Made by a program: the position numbers and the translations under genes. The notes under the pieces were generated by a model. The model made no database searches. It had not been told where the DNA came from and was given only the letters and a program-made list of their open reading frames with translations. Of a stretch of 64,000 bases of DNA, positions 26,874 through 35,251 are shown piece by piece. This stretch comes from Nocardiopsis sp. MG754419 (lineage in GTDB: Bacteria; Actinomycetota; Actinomycetes; Streptosporangiales; Streptosporangiaceae): contig NZ_QOCZ01000002.1 in assembly GCF_018207095.1 (NCBI RefSeq), positions 99,076 through 163,075 of the forward strand. The letters run 5' to 3'. The first letter of the stretch is position 1. Every line of letters starts with the position of its first letter.

Positions 26874-27488
26874 TCACAGTCGATACGGCCGACGTAGCGC
26901 GGCCTGTCCCACAGGATAGAGCAGTGGCGGCGCGTGTTCGGGGCGTCGGTGAGAAATAGCGGGAGCTTTCCCTCTTGTCGCCGATGCCGCACGACCCCCG
27001 ACCCGACGGGACGAGGGAACCCCGGTACCGAGCACCAGGTAGTCCCAGGACCACCGACCTCCCGCCACCGCCATGAGAGCGCAGACCGCCGTGACCAGCG
27101 CGGTCGCTCCCCATGAGTCGAACGGCGACAGGTGTTCGGTGCCTGCTCCGAGGGTGCCGACGACCGCCGAGAGGGCGAGCAGCGGACCGGTCAACCATGT
27201 GAGCAGACCCACGGCGAAGGAGACCGAGAAGGCCACGAGCAGGGCGGGGACGATCGGTGTGAGCAAGGAGAGCGGGGCCAGTCCGGCGTCGGAGAGCCGT
27301 TCGGCGACCAGGCCCTCCCGACCGCGCAACGCCAGTCCGTACTCGGCGAACACCCAGCCCACGCCCACGCGGGTCCCGGCGGCGACGACGTCGTACAGAC
27401 GTCCGCGGGCGATGCGGGGGCCGCGGGGCGCGGCCCGCCCTCTCGGGTCCCGGGGCGGGGGCACGGGTCGGGGCCTGCCCTGTTGCAT
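26874..27488 (-). CDS. DoxX-like integral membrane protein
   Basis: 204 residues from ATG 27488, which has GGAAGGA 6 nt upstream; ATG 27494 overlaps the ribosome site itself. After a Pro/Arg-rich N-terminus of about 30 residues come four hydrophobic stretches. The first contains the pattern [21 protein letters not shown], similar to the first helix of DoxX/quinol-oxidase-associated proteins. The C-terminus (about 50 residues) is basic and cytoplasmic. DoxX proteins are linked to redox or thiol stress, but the assignment here rests on weak similarity. It diverges from rnhB. Confidence 0.6.
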   Translation of the reverse strand: MQQGRPRPVPPPRDPRGRAAPRGPRIARGRLYDVVAAGTRVGVGWVFAEYGLALRGREGLVAERLSDAGLAPLSLLTPIVPALLVAFSVSFAVGLLTWLTGPLLALSAVVGTLGAGTEHLSPFDSWGATALVTAVCALMAVAGGRWSWDYLVLGTGVPSSRRVGGRAASATRGKAPAISHRRPEHAPPLLYPVGQAALRRPYRL

Positions 27489-27671
27489 GTCCATTCCTTC
27501 CGGGCGATCGTCGGTGACGACAAGCGGAAACTACCGAAAGTCATGCTTGATAACCGACTGTAACCATCGGTGGGTCGCGCAAAACCCGAGGGAAACCTGT
27601 TGCGGGTCCCTGCGGACGCCGGGGAAGGGCGGATCGTCCGGGAAGCGGTCCGGACGGCGGCCGGACCGTTC

Positions 27672-27677
27672 TAGGGT
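27672..27677 (+). promoter_or_regulatory. -10 element for leaderless rnhB
   Basis: TAGGGT, 7 nt before the rnhB GTG. Confidence 0.5.
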
Positions 27678-27684
27678 GGAACAC

Positions 27685-28383
27685 GTGCCGACGACTTCCC
27701 CGAAGACCAGCCCTCCACCCGCCCCCACCTTCGAGGTGGAGAACGAACTGCGCGCCGCCGGGGCCCGTGTGGTGGCCGGTGTGGACGAGGTGGGACGGGG
27801 GGCCTGGGCCGGGCCGCTCCTGGTGTGCGCCGCCGTCCCCGGCGAGGGGGAACCGCCCGCCGGACTCACCGACTCCAAGCGGCTCACGCCCCGACGCCGG
27901 CGGGAACTCGCCGTCCTGATCGAACCTTGGGTCGCCGACCACGCCTTCGGATGGTCCTCCCCGGCCGAGATCGACGAGGTCGGTATGACCGAGGCCCTCC
28001 ACCGGGCCGCCCGCCGCGCCCTCGACGCGCTCGATCCCCGCCCCGACGCGGTCCTGCTCGACGGCAGGCACGATTTCATCGGCCGCCCCTGGCGGGTGCG
28101 CACCCAGGTCAAGGGCGATCTGACCTGCGTCAGTGTGGCCGCGGCCGCCATCCTGGCCAAGGTCCGGCGCGACGCGCTCATGGCCGAGCTCGCCGACGAA
28201 CATCCGGGTTACGGGTTCGAGAAGGCCGCGGGCTATCCCTCGCCCGTCCACCGGGCCACCCTCGCCGAGTCCGGGCCCACACCGCACCACCGCATGAGCT
28301 GGTCCTACCTCGACGCCCTGCCCCGCTGGCGCCACCTGCGCGTCACCCGCTCCGCGCCGAACGGCCCGCAGACCCTGTTCTGA
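27685..28383 (+). CDS. rnhB: Ribonuclease HII
   Basis: 232-residue endonuclease that cuts RNA in RNA-DNA hybrids and removes ribonucleotides from the chromosome. The metal-binding residues are visible: D34 and E35 in [12 protein letters not shown], an Asp in [10 protein letters not shown] and another in [19 protein letters not shown] and [14 protein letters not shown] are typical family blocks. GTG 27685 gives a normal family length. TAGGGT lies 7 nt upstream, so the transcript is probably leaderless; GTG 27676 would fall within that promoter element. Removing ribonucleotides fits its place near ribonucleotide reductase genes. Confidence 0.95.
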   Translation: MPTTSPKTSPPPAPTFEVENELRAAGARVVAGVDEVGRGAWAGPLLVCAAVPGEGEPPAGLTDSKRLTPRRRRELAVLIEPWVADHAFGWSSPAEIDEVGMTEALHRAARRALDALDPRPDAVLLDGRHDFIGRPWRVRTQVKGDLTCVSVAAAAILAKVRRDALMAELADEHPGYGFEKAAGYPSPVHRATLAESGPTPHHRMSWSYLDALPRWRHLRVTRSAPNGPQTLF

Positions 28384-28539
28384 ACCTCGGGCCGGTCGGC
28401 CGCCGCCCACGTCGGGGGCGGGCGACACGCCGCCCCGCACTGGACATCCGACCCCCGATGGGGCAAGGCTGTTCCTTGCCCGCACCCTGCGGCCCGCCCC
28501 CGGGCCGCTCAGGCGACCCCCACGCAGGAAGGGGCATGG

Positions 28540-30993
28540 ATGACGCGCGACACGAGCCCCGCCGCGACGCGGACGGCACCCACCTCCGGGTTGGACCGGC
28601 TGCGCGCGGCGTACCACCGTCTTCCCCTGGCCCGGCGGCTCGTCGCCGCGCTGGTCCTGATCACGGTGGTCGCCGTCGTCGCCTTCGTACTGGGCCTGCC
28701 GGTGCTCGCGGCCCTGACCGGCACCGTGCTCCTGCTCATCGCCTTCGCCGCGTTGATGCGTTCGCTCGACGCGTTCCTCACCGTGCTGGTGGGCGTGGTG
28801 TGGCTGGCCATCGCCGTGCCCCTGTTCCAGATCCCCCTGGTGGGCCGGCCCGTCGTCCTGCTCGTCCTTCCACTCCCGCTGCTCGTCACCCTCGCCGCCG
28901 GGCGGGTACGTGAGTTCCCGGTCTGGCACACCGGACTGCTGTCGCTCACCGCCGGGCTCATCGTCGGCTTCTCCGTGGCCCTCGTCGGCATGGTCGTGCC
29001 CCCCTTCCCGGCCGGGGCCGGGATCGCGGCCATGTACGTCGCCGCCGGCGCCTGCCTGCTGTGGCGGTTGCTCGCCGCCAACCAGGTCGTCAAGGAGAGC
29101 CGGGAGAACGACCGCAAACGGCGGGAGGGGAGCGCCCGCACCCGGCCCACCGAGGCGGGCCGTTCCGCCGGACAGGCCCCGCCGCTGCGGGGTCGGGCGG
29201 CGGACACCTCCGCGCGCACCGCGGCCAAGGGCGACGCGGAGGAGGACACCGAGCCCGTCCCGGTCGACCAGGCCCTGGCCGAACTCGAGGACATGATCGG
29301 CCTGGACCCCGTCAAACAGCAGGTACGCGGGCTCGCCGCCTCCATCGAGGCCGCCCGACTGCGCGTCGACGCCGGGCTGGCCGTGGAACGCCCCCTGCGC
29401 CACCTGGTCTTCTCCGGTCCCCCCGGTACCGGTAAGACGAGCGTCGCCCGGACGCTCGCCACCATCTTCCACTCCTTCGGCCTGCTGCCGACCTCCCGGG
29501 TCGTGGAGGCCCAACGCGCCGACCTGGTCGGCGAGTACCTGGGCGCCACCGCCATCAAGACCAACGAACTCATCGACAGCGCCCTCGGCGGGGTGCTCTT
29601 CATCGACGAGGCCTACTCCCTGGTCAACGAGGGGGACGGCCAGTCCGACCGGTTCGGCAACGAGGCCGTCCAGACCCTGCTCAAGCGCGCCGAGGACGAC
29701 CGTGACCGCTTGGTCATCGTGCTCGCCGGCTACGACAAGGAGATGGACGCCTTCCTGGCCTCCAACCCCGGACTGGCCTCGCGGTTCGCCACCCGCATCA
29801 CCTTCCCCGGCTACAGCGCCGACGAGCTGTTCCGTATCTCCGAGCGCCTCGTCACCGCCCGCGGCGACTCCCTGGATCCCGAGGCCGCCCGCACGCTGCG
29901 TCGTCGCTACGACCAGACCGTGCAACGCCAGGCCGTGGACGAACTCGGCAACGGCCGGTTCGCCCGTTCCATGGTGGAGAAGAGCTGTCAGGCCCGGGAC
30001 GTCCGTGTGGTCACCTCCGGGGCGGGGGGCGACGAACCGGCCTCGCGACCCAGCGCCGACGACCTCGTCACCGTGCGCACGGTCGACGTCGAGACCGCCT
30101 ACACCGAACTCACCTCCCGTCTGCCCGGCTTCGGCGAGACGCCCGGTCTGGACGAGGCCATGGCCGAACTCGACGGCATGATCGGCCTGGAACCGGTCAA
30201 GGAACAGGTACGGTCCCTGGTCGCCCAACTCCGGGTGGCCCGCATGCGCGAGGAACAGGGCCTGCCGCACCAGCCGCCCCTGCGCCACCTCGTCTTCACC
30301 GGCCCTCCCGGTACCGGCAAGACCACGGTGGCGCGGGTTCTGGGCCGGGTCTTCGCCGCGTTGGGCATGCTGGGCCGCGCGGAGGTCGTGGAGGCCCAAC
30401 GCGCCGACCTGGTGGGCGAACACCTGGGCGCCACCGCCGTCAAGACCAACCGGCTCATCGACCGGGCCCTGGGCGGGGTGCTCTTCATCGACGAGGCCTA
30501 CTCCCTGGTCAACCCCGGCTACAGCGGTGGCGACGCGTTCGGTGCCGAGGCGATCCAGACCCTCCTCAAACGGGCCGAGGACGACCGGGACCGGCTCGCG
30601 GTCGTCCTGGCGGGCTACACCGGCGAGATGGACCGGTTCCTCGCCTCCAACGTCGGATTGGCCTCCCGGTTCAACGTGCGGGTGCGGTTCCCCTCGTACA
30701 CGGCCGAGGAACTGTCCGAGATCGCCGACACGGTGGCCGCCCGTAACGGGGACGCCTTCGACGACACCGCCCGCGATGACCTGTACAGCATCTTCGCGCA
30801 CGTGTGCGAGGCCGCCTGGATCGATGAGCTGGGCAACGGCCGTTTCGCCCGCTCCCTGTACGAACGCTCCTGCTCCCACCGGGACCTGCGCGTCTCCCAG
30901 CAGATGGGGGAGACGGCCACCGCGGCCGAGCTGACCGTGATCACCAGCGAGGACGTACGCAGGGCCTACGCCGACGCCACCCAGCAGAGCTAG
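28540..30993 (+). CDS. Membrane-anchored protein with two CbbX/SpoVK-type AAA+ domains
   Basis: 817 residues. The first 180 hold several hydrophobic segments (about 33-75, 82-110, 128-170), followed by a charged linker rich in Arg and Lys. Two AAA+ modules follow. Module 1 has Walker A GPPGTGKT (K299) and Walker B VLFIDEAYSLV; module 2 has the same motifs (K594). They share long identical blocks (EAQRADLVGE, LLKRAEDDRDRL, DELGNGRFARS), so they arose by tandem duplication, and both keep catalytic residues. CbbX/SpoVK relatives remodel protein complexes. ATG 28540 follows AGGAAGGGG. The substrate is unknown; membrane anchoring suggests envelope or secretion-related work. Confidence 0.88.
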   Translation: MTRDTSPAATRTAPTSGLDRLRAAYHRLPLARRLVAALVLITVVAVVAFVLGLPVLAALTGTVLLLIAFAALMRSLDAFLTVLVGVVWLAIAVPLFQIPLVGRPVVLLVLPLPLLVTLAAGRVREFPVWHTGLLSLTAGLIVGFSVALVGMVVPPFPAGAGIAAMYVAAGACLLWRLLAANQVVKESRENDRKRREGSARTRPTEAGRSAGQAPPLRGRAADTSARTAAKGDAEEDTEPVPVDQALAELEDMIGLDPVKQQVRGLAASIEAARLRVDAGLAVERPLRHLVFSGPPGTGKTSVARTLATIFHSFGLLPTSRVVEAQRADLVGEYLGATAIKTNELIDSALGGVLFIDEAYSLVNEGDGQSDRFGNEAVQTLLKRAEDDRDRLVIVLAGYDKEMDAFLASNPGLASRFATRITFPGYSADELFRISERLVTARGDSLDPEAARTLRRRYDQTVQRQAVDELGNGRFARSMVEKSCQARDVRVVTSGAGGDEPASRPSADDLVTVRTVDVETAYTELTSRLPGFGETPGLDEAMAELDGMIGLEPVKEQVRSLVAQLRVARMREEQGLPHQPPLRHLVFTGPPGTGKTTVARVLGRVFAALGMLGRAEVVEAQRADLVGEHLGATAVKTNRLIDRALGGVLFIDEAYSLVNPGYSGGDAFGAEAIQTLLKRAEDDRDRLAVVLAGYTGEMDRFLASNVGLASRFNVRVRFPSYTAEELSEIADTVAARNGDAFDDTARDDLYSIFAHVCEAAWIDELGNGRFARSLYERSCSHRDLRVSQQMGETATAAELTVITSEDVRRAYADATQQS

Positions 30994-31015
30994 CGGCCCC
31001 CGACCCCGCGACTGC

Positions 31016-31021
31016 TACTGT
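31016..31021 (+). promoter_or_regulatory. -10 element for leaderless nucleotidyltransferase gene
   Basis: TACTGT, 7 nt before ATG 31029. Confidence 0.5.
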
Positions 31022-31028
31022 CCCGTAC

Positions 31029-31754
31029 ATGACCGCCTCATCGACATCCAGTGCATCCCCCGTCACGCAGGCGTTGATCCTCGCCGGCGGACAGGCCACC
31101 CGGTTGCGGCCCTACACCGACACCCGCCCGAAGGCGATGGTGGAGGTGGCCGGACGGCCCATCATCGACCACCAGCTGGCATGGCTGGCCTCGCACGGGG
31201 TCGAGCAGGTCGTCGTCTCGTGCGGTTACAAGGCCGAGGTGCTGCGCGAGCATCTCGGATCCCGCACGGAGGGCCCCGAGATCACCCTTCTGGTGGAGGA
31301 CGAGCCACTCGGCCGCGGCGGCGCGCTGCGCTACGCCGCCGGTGGTCTGCGCGATCCGGAGGCCCCCTACTTCGCCCTCAACGGCGACGTGCTCACGTGG
31401 TTCCCGCTGGACGAACTGACCGATCGTCACCGGGCCGGGGGCGGTCTGGCCACCCTCGCCCTCACACGGTTCCGCACGACCTGGGGCGTGGTCGACATCG
31501 ACGACCAGGACCGCGTCGAGGGGTTCACCCAGAGCCCGCTGCTGCCGGTCTGGATCAACGCGGGCGTCTACCTGTTCGAGCCCGGCATCACCCCGCTGTT
31601 GCCCGTCAAGGGCGACCACGAGTCCTCGACCTTCCCGGAACTGGCCGCGGCCGGCAGGCTCACCGCCTACCGGATCGACGGGTTCTGGCGCGGCGTGGAC
31701 ACGGCGAAGGACGTCAAGGAGGCGGGGGCGGAGATCGAGGCCCTGCGCGGCTAG
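31029..31754 (+). CDS. Sugar-1-phosphate nucleotidyltransferase
   Basis: 241-residue single-domain NTP transferase. The signature LILAGGQATRLRPYT binds the nucleotide and is followed by RPKAMVEVAGRPIIDHQ. LNGDVL carries a metal-binding Asp, and INAGVYLFEP and FWRGVDTAKD complete the family pattern. It lacks the left-handed beta-helix of longer enzymes. It would activate a sugar phosphate (mannose, glucose or a MurNAc-like sugar) for envelope polymers or glycolipids; substrate cannot be fixed. TACTGT 7 nt before ATG suggests a leaderless mRNA although the upstream AAA+ gene is only 35 nt away. Confidence 0.85.
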   Translation: MTASSTSSASPVTQALILAGGQATRLRPYTDTRPKAMVEVAGRPIIDHQLAWLASHGVEQVVVSCGYKAEVLREHLGSRTEGPEITLLVEDEPLGRGGALRYAAGGLRDPEAPYFALNGDVLTWFPLDELTDRHRAGGGLATLALTRFRTTWGVVDIDDQDRVEGFTQSPLLPVWINAGVYLFEPGITPLLPVKGDHESSTFPELAAAGRLTAYRIDGFWRGVDTAKDVKEAGAEIEALRG

Positions 31755-32071
31755 CCGGTGTCGCCTCGGGCTTCGCCGCGCTTCGGCCCGTGTCGGGGCG
31801 CCCGAGTGGTCGGGAACCTTCGGTGTGATGGCCCGTTCCTCGCGATCCCGCAGGCAGCACCTCCCCGGATTCCGGGAAGCACGGTCCGACGGCGCCCGAA
31901 AGCACACCCCCGTGGGGCGAGCGCCCCGGACGGACCGGGGCCACATGGCGTGGGGCCTCCGTGTCCGCGGAACACTCCCGGGGGTGTGGGGGTCCGTGCC
32001 CCTTCCGGGTCTCCTCCGATGGCCGCACCCCGTGCGCCCGGGGTGCCGGGTCGGTGGGTATCGTCGGCCTC
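31755..32071. other. Intergenic region without a recognised gene
   Basis: 317 nt with no convincing coding frame and no strong hairpin. Its last 13 nt contain the -10 of the next gene. Confidence 0.4.
32059..32064 (+). promoter_or_regulatory. -10 element for leaderless phosphatase gene
   Basis: TATCGT, 7 nt before GTG 32072. Confidence 0.5.
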
Positions 32072-32851
32072 GTGACGAATGACGGTTTCCTCCTCCCCAG
32101 TGCTCCCAACTTCCGCGACCTCGGTGGCCACCGCACGAAGGAAGGCCGTACCGTGCGCGCCGGTCTCCTCTACCGTTCCGACGCCCTGCACACGCTCACC
32201 GAAGACGAGTTGACCGCCTACCACGGGTTCGGTATCCGCCAGCTCATCGACCTGCGCAGCGCGCACGAACGGGACCGGCTCCCCGACCTCATCCCCGACG
32301 GCGCCGAGTACGCCGCGATCGGGGTCCAGAAGACCGAGGCGGCCGGCGCCAACTTCGTCGACCTGTTCGCCGACCCCGAGCAGGCCCGCCTCATGTTCGG
32401 CGACGGCGCGGCCGAACGCTTCATGTTCGACGTGTACCGCGGTCTGGTCACCGACACCGAGGCCCTGGAGGGCTACCGGGACCTGGTCGAACGCGCGGCC
32501 GAGGGGCCGACGGCCCTGGTCTTCCACTGCAGTGCCGGCAAGGACCGCACCGGTTGGGGCGCGGCCCTGCTGCTCACCCTCCTGGGCGTGGACCGCGAGG
32601 TCGTCGTCACCGACTACGTCGCCAGCAACGAGCGCCAGGCCGCCACCGACCACTGGATGCGCAAGCTGTCCCGGCACAGTGGACTGCCCTGGTCGGACAT
32701 CGAGCCGATGACCCGCGTCAAGCCGGACTACCTGAACAGCGCGTTCGGCCTCGTCGACGAGCACTACGGCTCCTTCGACGGTTACGTCGTCGACGGTCTC
32801 AAGCTCTCCGACGCGACCATCACGAGCCTGCGGAACCGCATGCTCGACTGA
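32072..32851 (+). CDS. Protein-tyrosine phosphatase (dual-specificity-like family 3)
   Basis: 259 residues from GTG 32072. The opening SAPNFRDLGGHRTKEGRTVR is typical of bacterial Y_phosphatase3 enzymes (PtpB/LipA-like). The P-loop is FHCSAGKDRTG, with nucleophile C153 and R159 in the CX5R pattern. A downstream Asp/Glu-rich helix holds the general acid region. Such enzymes act on phosphotyrosine, phosphoserine or phosphoinositides. No signal peptide is seen, so it is cytoplasmic or exported by a non-Sec route as in mycobacteria. TATCGT 7 nt upstream suggests a leaderless mRNA. It converges with an unrelated minus-strand gene. Confidence 0.9.
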   Translation: MTNDGFLLPSAPNFRDLGGHRTKEGRTVRAGLLYRSDALHTLTEDELTAYHGFGIRQLIDLRSAHERDRLPDLIPDGAEYAAIGVQKTEAAGANFVDLFADPEQARLMFGDGAAERFMFDVYRGLVTDTEALEGYRDLVERAAEGPTALVFHCSAGKDRTGWGAALLLTLLGVDREVVVTDYVASNERQAATDHWMRKLSRHSGLPWSDIEPMTRVKPDYLNSAFGLVDEHYGSFDGYVVDGLKLSDATITSLRNRMLD

Positions 32852-32922
32852 TCCGCGACGCTCCTCGCCGGGGCGACGCGCCCGGCACGGGTCCGACCGG
32901 CCGTGCCGGGCGGGCTGGGCGG

Positions 32923-34536
32923 CTACAGGTCGTTCAGTCGACGCCGGAGGTCGGACTCGCCGGTGGCCCCCGTCAGGGCCTCGCTGAGATGGGTGAGGAC
33001 GGTGGGCCGGTCCAGGCCCTGATCGAGGAGGCGGCGGGCCGCCGCCCAGAGGTCGGCGGGGCGGCCGTCCCAGATGCGTTTGGCCAGACGCTCGTGGCGG
33101 TCCAGTGCCCTCTCGCGCTCGGGATCGGTCCCCTGGACGGGGCGGTACCAGTGGTCCTGTCCGGTGGAGTGGTGGCGGCCGCTGTGCGGGGCCTCCTCGT
33201 ACTCGCCGAAGTGGTCCAGGCGCAGCAACGCGCGGCGGCCACGGGAGGTCGAGGGGTCGAACTCGTCGGGGGCGTCGGTGATGAGCTCACTGGCCAACAG
33301 CGGGAAGGCGAACATGCGGCGGGCCAGGGACGCGAAGTCGCCGTCGGGCAACAGCCGGCGCACCGCCTCCTGCCGCAGGCCCAGAGGCCGGGCGGGGTCG
33401 CGATAGATCCGGGCGAACTCCGCGGTGGTCTCCCACACGGTGTCCAGGGTCGCGCCGATCGCCACCTCGGGAAGTCTGTTCTGGGGGCCGGCCCAGCGCA
33501 CCCAGGCGGCGAGCACGTGCGGCATCGCCTCCTGTTCCTCCGGCAACAGCACCACCCGTCCGGGAAGCCAGTGCAGCAGGAACGACTCGATCTTGCGCGG
33601 GCTCACGCGCAGGGGGCGCCCGGAGTCCACGTCGCAGCCGTAGGTGATGAGGTGGTCCGCGCACCGACTGGCGGCATAGGAGTCGGACAGTTCGGCGGCC
33701 TGGTCCGAGGCGAGGAAGCGGGCCGCCAGGACCGCGCGGCGGTCGCGCCGCCAGACCGGTGGCGGCGTTCCGCCCTCGGGCAGTCTCTTGATACGGGAGG
33801 CCGCCAAGGCGAAGTGGGCGGCCAACGATCCCCCCGTGAGCTCGGAGGCGGACACCCCGATCGGGTTGTCGATCTCCCCGGTCACCACACCCTCGGTGCG
33901 CTCCAGTGCCCGCAGCAGAAGGACGCGGGCCCGGGGGAGGGGGAGTTCCTCGAACCGGGCGAGGTCGTCGGTGCGGGCGCGTTCGCGGCACTGGTCCAGG
34001 AGCAGGTCCACCTTGGTGGTCACCCACGCGTCGCGGAGCAGTCCGCCGCTGTTGTGGTCGAGCACGAGGATGAGCGCGTGCTCGGGCTTGGTCGAACCGC
34101 GACCGTACACGCACACCACGTCGTCGGTGTCGCCGAAGCGGTCGCCGTTGACGTAGGCGGCGACGGGGGTGACCTCGCCCAGTTGGGAGGCCCAGGCCGG
34201 GGTGTGGAGACCGCGCTCGCGCAGCGCGATCATCCCCTGTTCGGCCAGCTCGCGTTGGGAGGCCGAGGTGCCCAGCGCGGTGATCGCGGCGAGCACGCCC
34301 AGCCCCGCGGGTTGACCGGAGGCCGTGGCGTGTGTGATGAGTCCCTCGCCGAGGAGCCGTTCCACGTCCACTCCCGGGACCCGCTCTCCCCACCAGGTGC
34401 CCAGGAGTTCGCTGAAGGACAGTTCGGCGTCGAGCGGATGGCGCATGGCGAGCAGGGCTCTGGCGGCGCGCAGCATCTCCTCGAACGCGGCGGCGGGAAC
34501 ATCGGGTCCTGTGGGTGGGGGAGTAGCGGAGGGCAC
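32923..34536 (-). CDS. Large hypothetical protein
   Basis: 537 residues from GTG 34536, with TACGCT 6 nt upstream. The protein is soluble and mostly helical with no signal or membrane segment. Distinct blocks include VAAYVNGDRFGDTDDVVCVY and HALILVLDHNSGGLLRDAWV in the N-terminal third, suggesting a beta-alpha domain, and Arg-rich helices later. The region around PHSGRHHSTGQDHWYRP is His-rich. I do not recognise the family and see no standard catalytic motif. It is a full-length, intact gene with typical codon use, probably conserved in related actinobacteria. It is followed 72 nt away by the convergent phosphatase gene. Confidence 0.75.
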   Translation of the reverse strand: MPSATPPPTGPDVPAAAFEEMLRAARALLAMRHPLDAELSFSELLGTWWGERVPGVDVERLLGEGLITHATASGQPAGLGVLAAITALGTSASQRELAEQGMIALRERGLHTPAWASQLGEVTPVAAYVNGDRFGDTDDVVCVYGRGSTKPEHALILVLDHNSGGLLRDAWVTTKVDLLLDQCRERARTDDLARFEELPLPRARVLLLRALERTEGVVTGEIDNPIGVSASELTGGSLAAHFALAASRIKRLPEGGTPPPVWRRDRRAVLAARFLASDQAAELSDSYAASRCADHLITYGCDVDSGRPLRVSPRKIESFLLHWLPGRVVLLPEEQEAMPHVLAAWVRWAGPQNRLPEVAIGATLDTVWETTAEFARIYRDPARPLGLRQEAVRRLLPDGDFASLARRMFAFPLLASELITDAPDEFDPSTSRGRRALLRLDHFGEYEEAPHSGRHHSTGQDHWYRPVQGTDPERERALDRHERLAKRIWDGRPADLWAAARRLLDQGLDRPTVLTHLSEALTGATGESDLRRRLNDL

Positions 34537-34542
34537 GCCCCG

Positions 34543-34548
34543 AGCGTA
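34543..34548 (-). promoter_or_regulatory. -10 element for leaderless hypothetical gene
   Basis: TACGCT on the minus strand, 6 nt before GTG 34536. Confidence 0.4.
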
Positions 34549-34581
34549 TGCCGGCCGGCGGCCGGAGGTGCCCTCGTCGGG

Positions 34582-34860
34582 TCAGCGCGGTTCGGGCACG
34601 GCCCGGTGGCCGGTGAACAGTGTGGTACCCGAGCGGAGACCGGCCTTCCGGGACGGTGGCACGGAGTTCACCATCGCCTCCAGGTGCTCCCGGGCGACCC
34701 GTTCGACCAGGTGCGGCGTGACCGGGATGCCCAGGTGCTCGGCGCAGTTCCAGGTGTCGCTGACGCAGCGCTCGACGCAGCGGTGGGACAGACCGCTGAA
34801 CTCGTCGTGAAGCCTGGCCGAGATCTGCCTGAGATCCTGGACCGGGAAGGTCTGGAGCAT
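34582..34860 (-). CDS. Small helical protein
   Basis: 92 residues from ATG 34860, with GGAG about 11 nt upstream. The pattern DLRQISARLHDEFSGLSHRCVERCVSDTWNCAEHLG..VERVAREHLEAM resembles small three-helix-bundle proteins common in actinobacteria, which often sit beside regulators. Three cysteines are present but do not form a classic zinc motif. The C-terminal 30 residues look unstructured. It is 46 nt upstream of the large hypothetical gene on the same strand. A perfect TTGACA on the minus strand (34932-34937) may belong to its promoter. Function unknown. Confidence 0.6.
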   Translation of the reverse strand: MLQTFPVQDLRQISARLHDEFSGLSHRCVERCVSDTWNCAEHLGIPVTPHLVERVAREHLEAMVNSVPPSRKAGLRSGTTLFTGHRAVPEPR

Positions 34861-35251
34861 TCTCGCTCACACTCCTGGCTGAAGATGTCCTGGACGGTGA
34901 CCTCCACCCATTCCACTTGTTCTGAACTCACTGTCAACCCCTCTCGGGGCACGTGGTTGATAAAACCTGGGGGAGGTAACGTTTACTCTGGACCCTTCAT
35001 TGACGCAGGTCAACGAGGCGAAAAGGGCGTTTCGGACATATAACGTTCCTGTTTCGGTGGGTGCGCCGGAAACCGGCCGGCTTCGGGAATTATTGAGGAA
35101 CACGCCCGGAAAACCCCCGGTCGACTATGTGGAAGGCGACATGTGGCCTACTATTTACCTTCCGTGCGCAACCGTGTACCCCACCGCCGCAGCCGTTGCG
35201 CGTGGGCGGCTGTGTCTTATGCTTGAGCCGTGACAGCGGCCGAGAGGAGTC
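34861..35251. other. AT-richer divergent promoter region
   Basis: 391 nt between divergent genes, noticeably less GC-rich than its surroundings. Minus strand: consensus -35 TTGACA (34932-34937) for the small helical protein. Plus strand: TTGCGC (35196-35201), 16-nt spacer, TATGCT (35218-35223) for the phosphatase gene. The central part (34950-35160) has several A/T runs and a GGAGGTAACGTTTACT stretch whose role I cannot tell. A plus-strand frame at 35000-35233 is open but has non-native codon use. Confidence 0.5.

Noticed and set aside
35000..35233. 77-codon plus-strand frame upstream of the phosphatase
   Set aside because: TTG start without a ribosome site, non-native third-position use, and it overlaps the phosphatase promoter.
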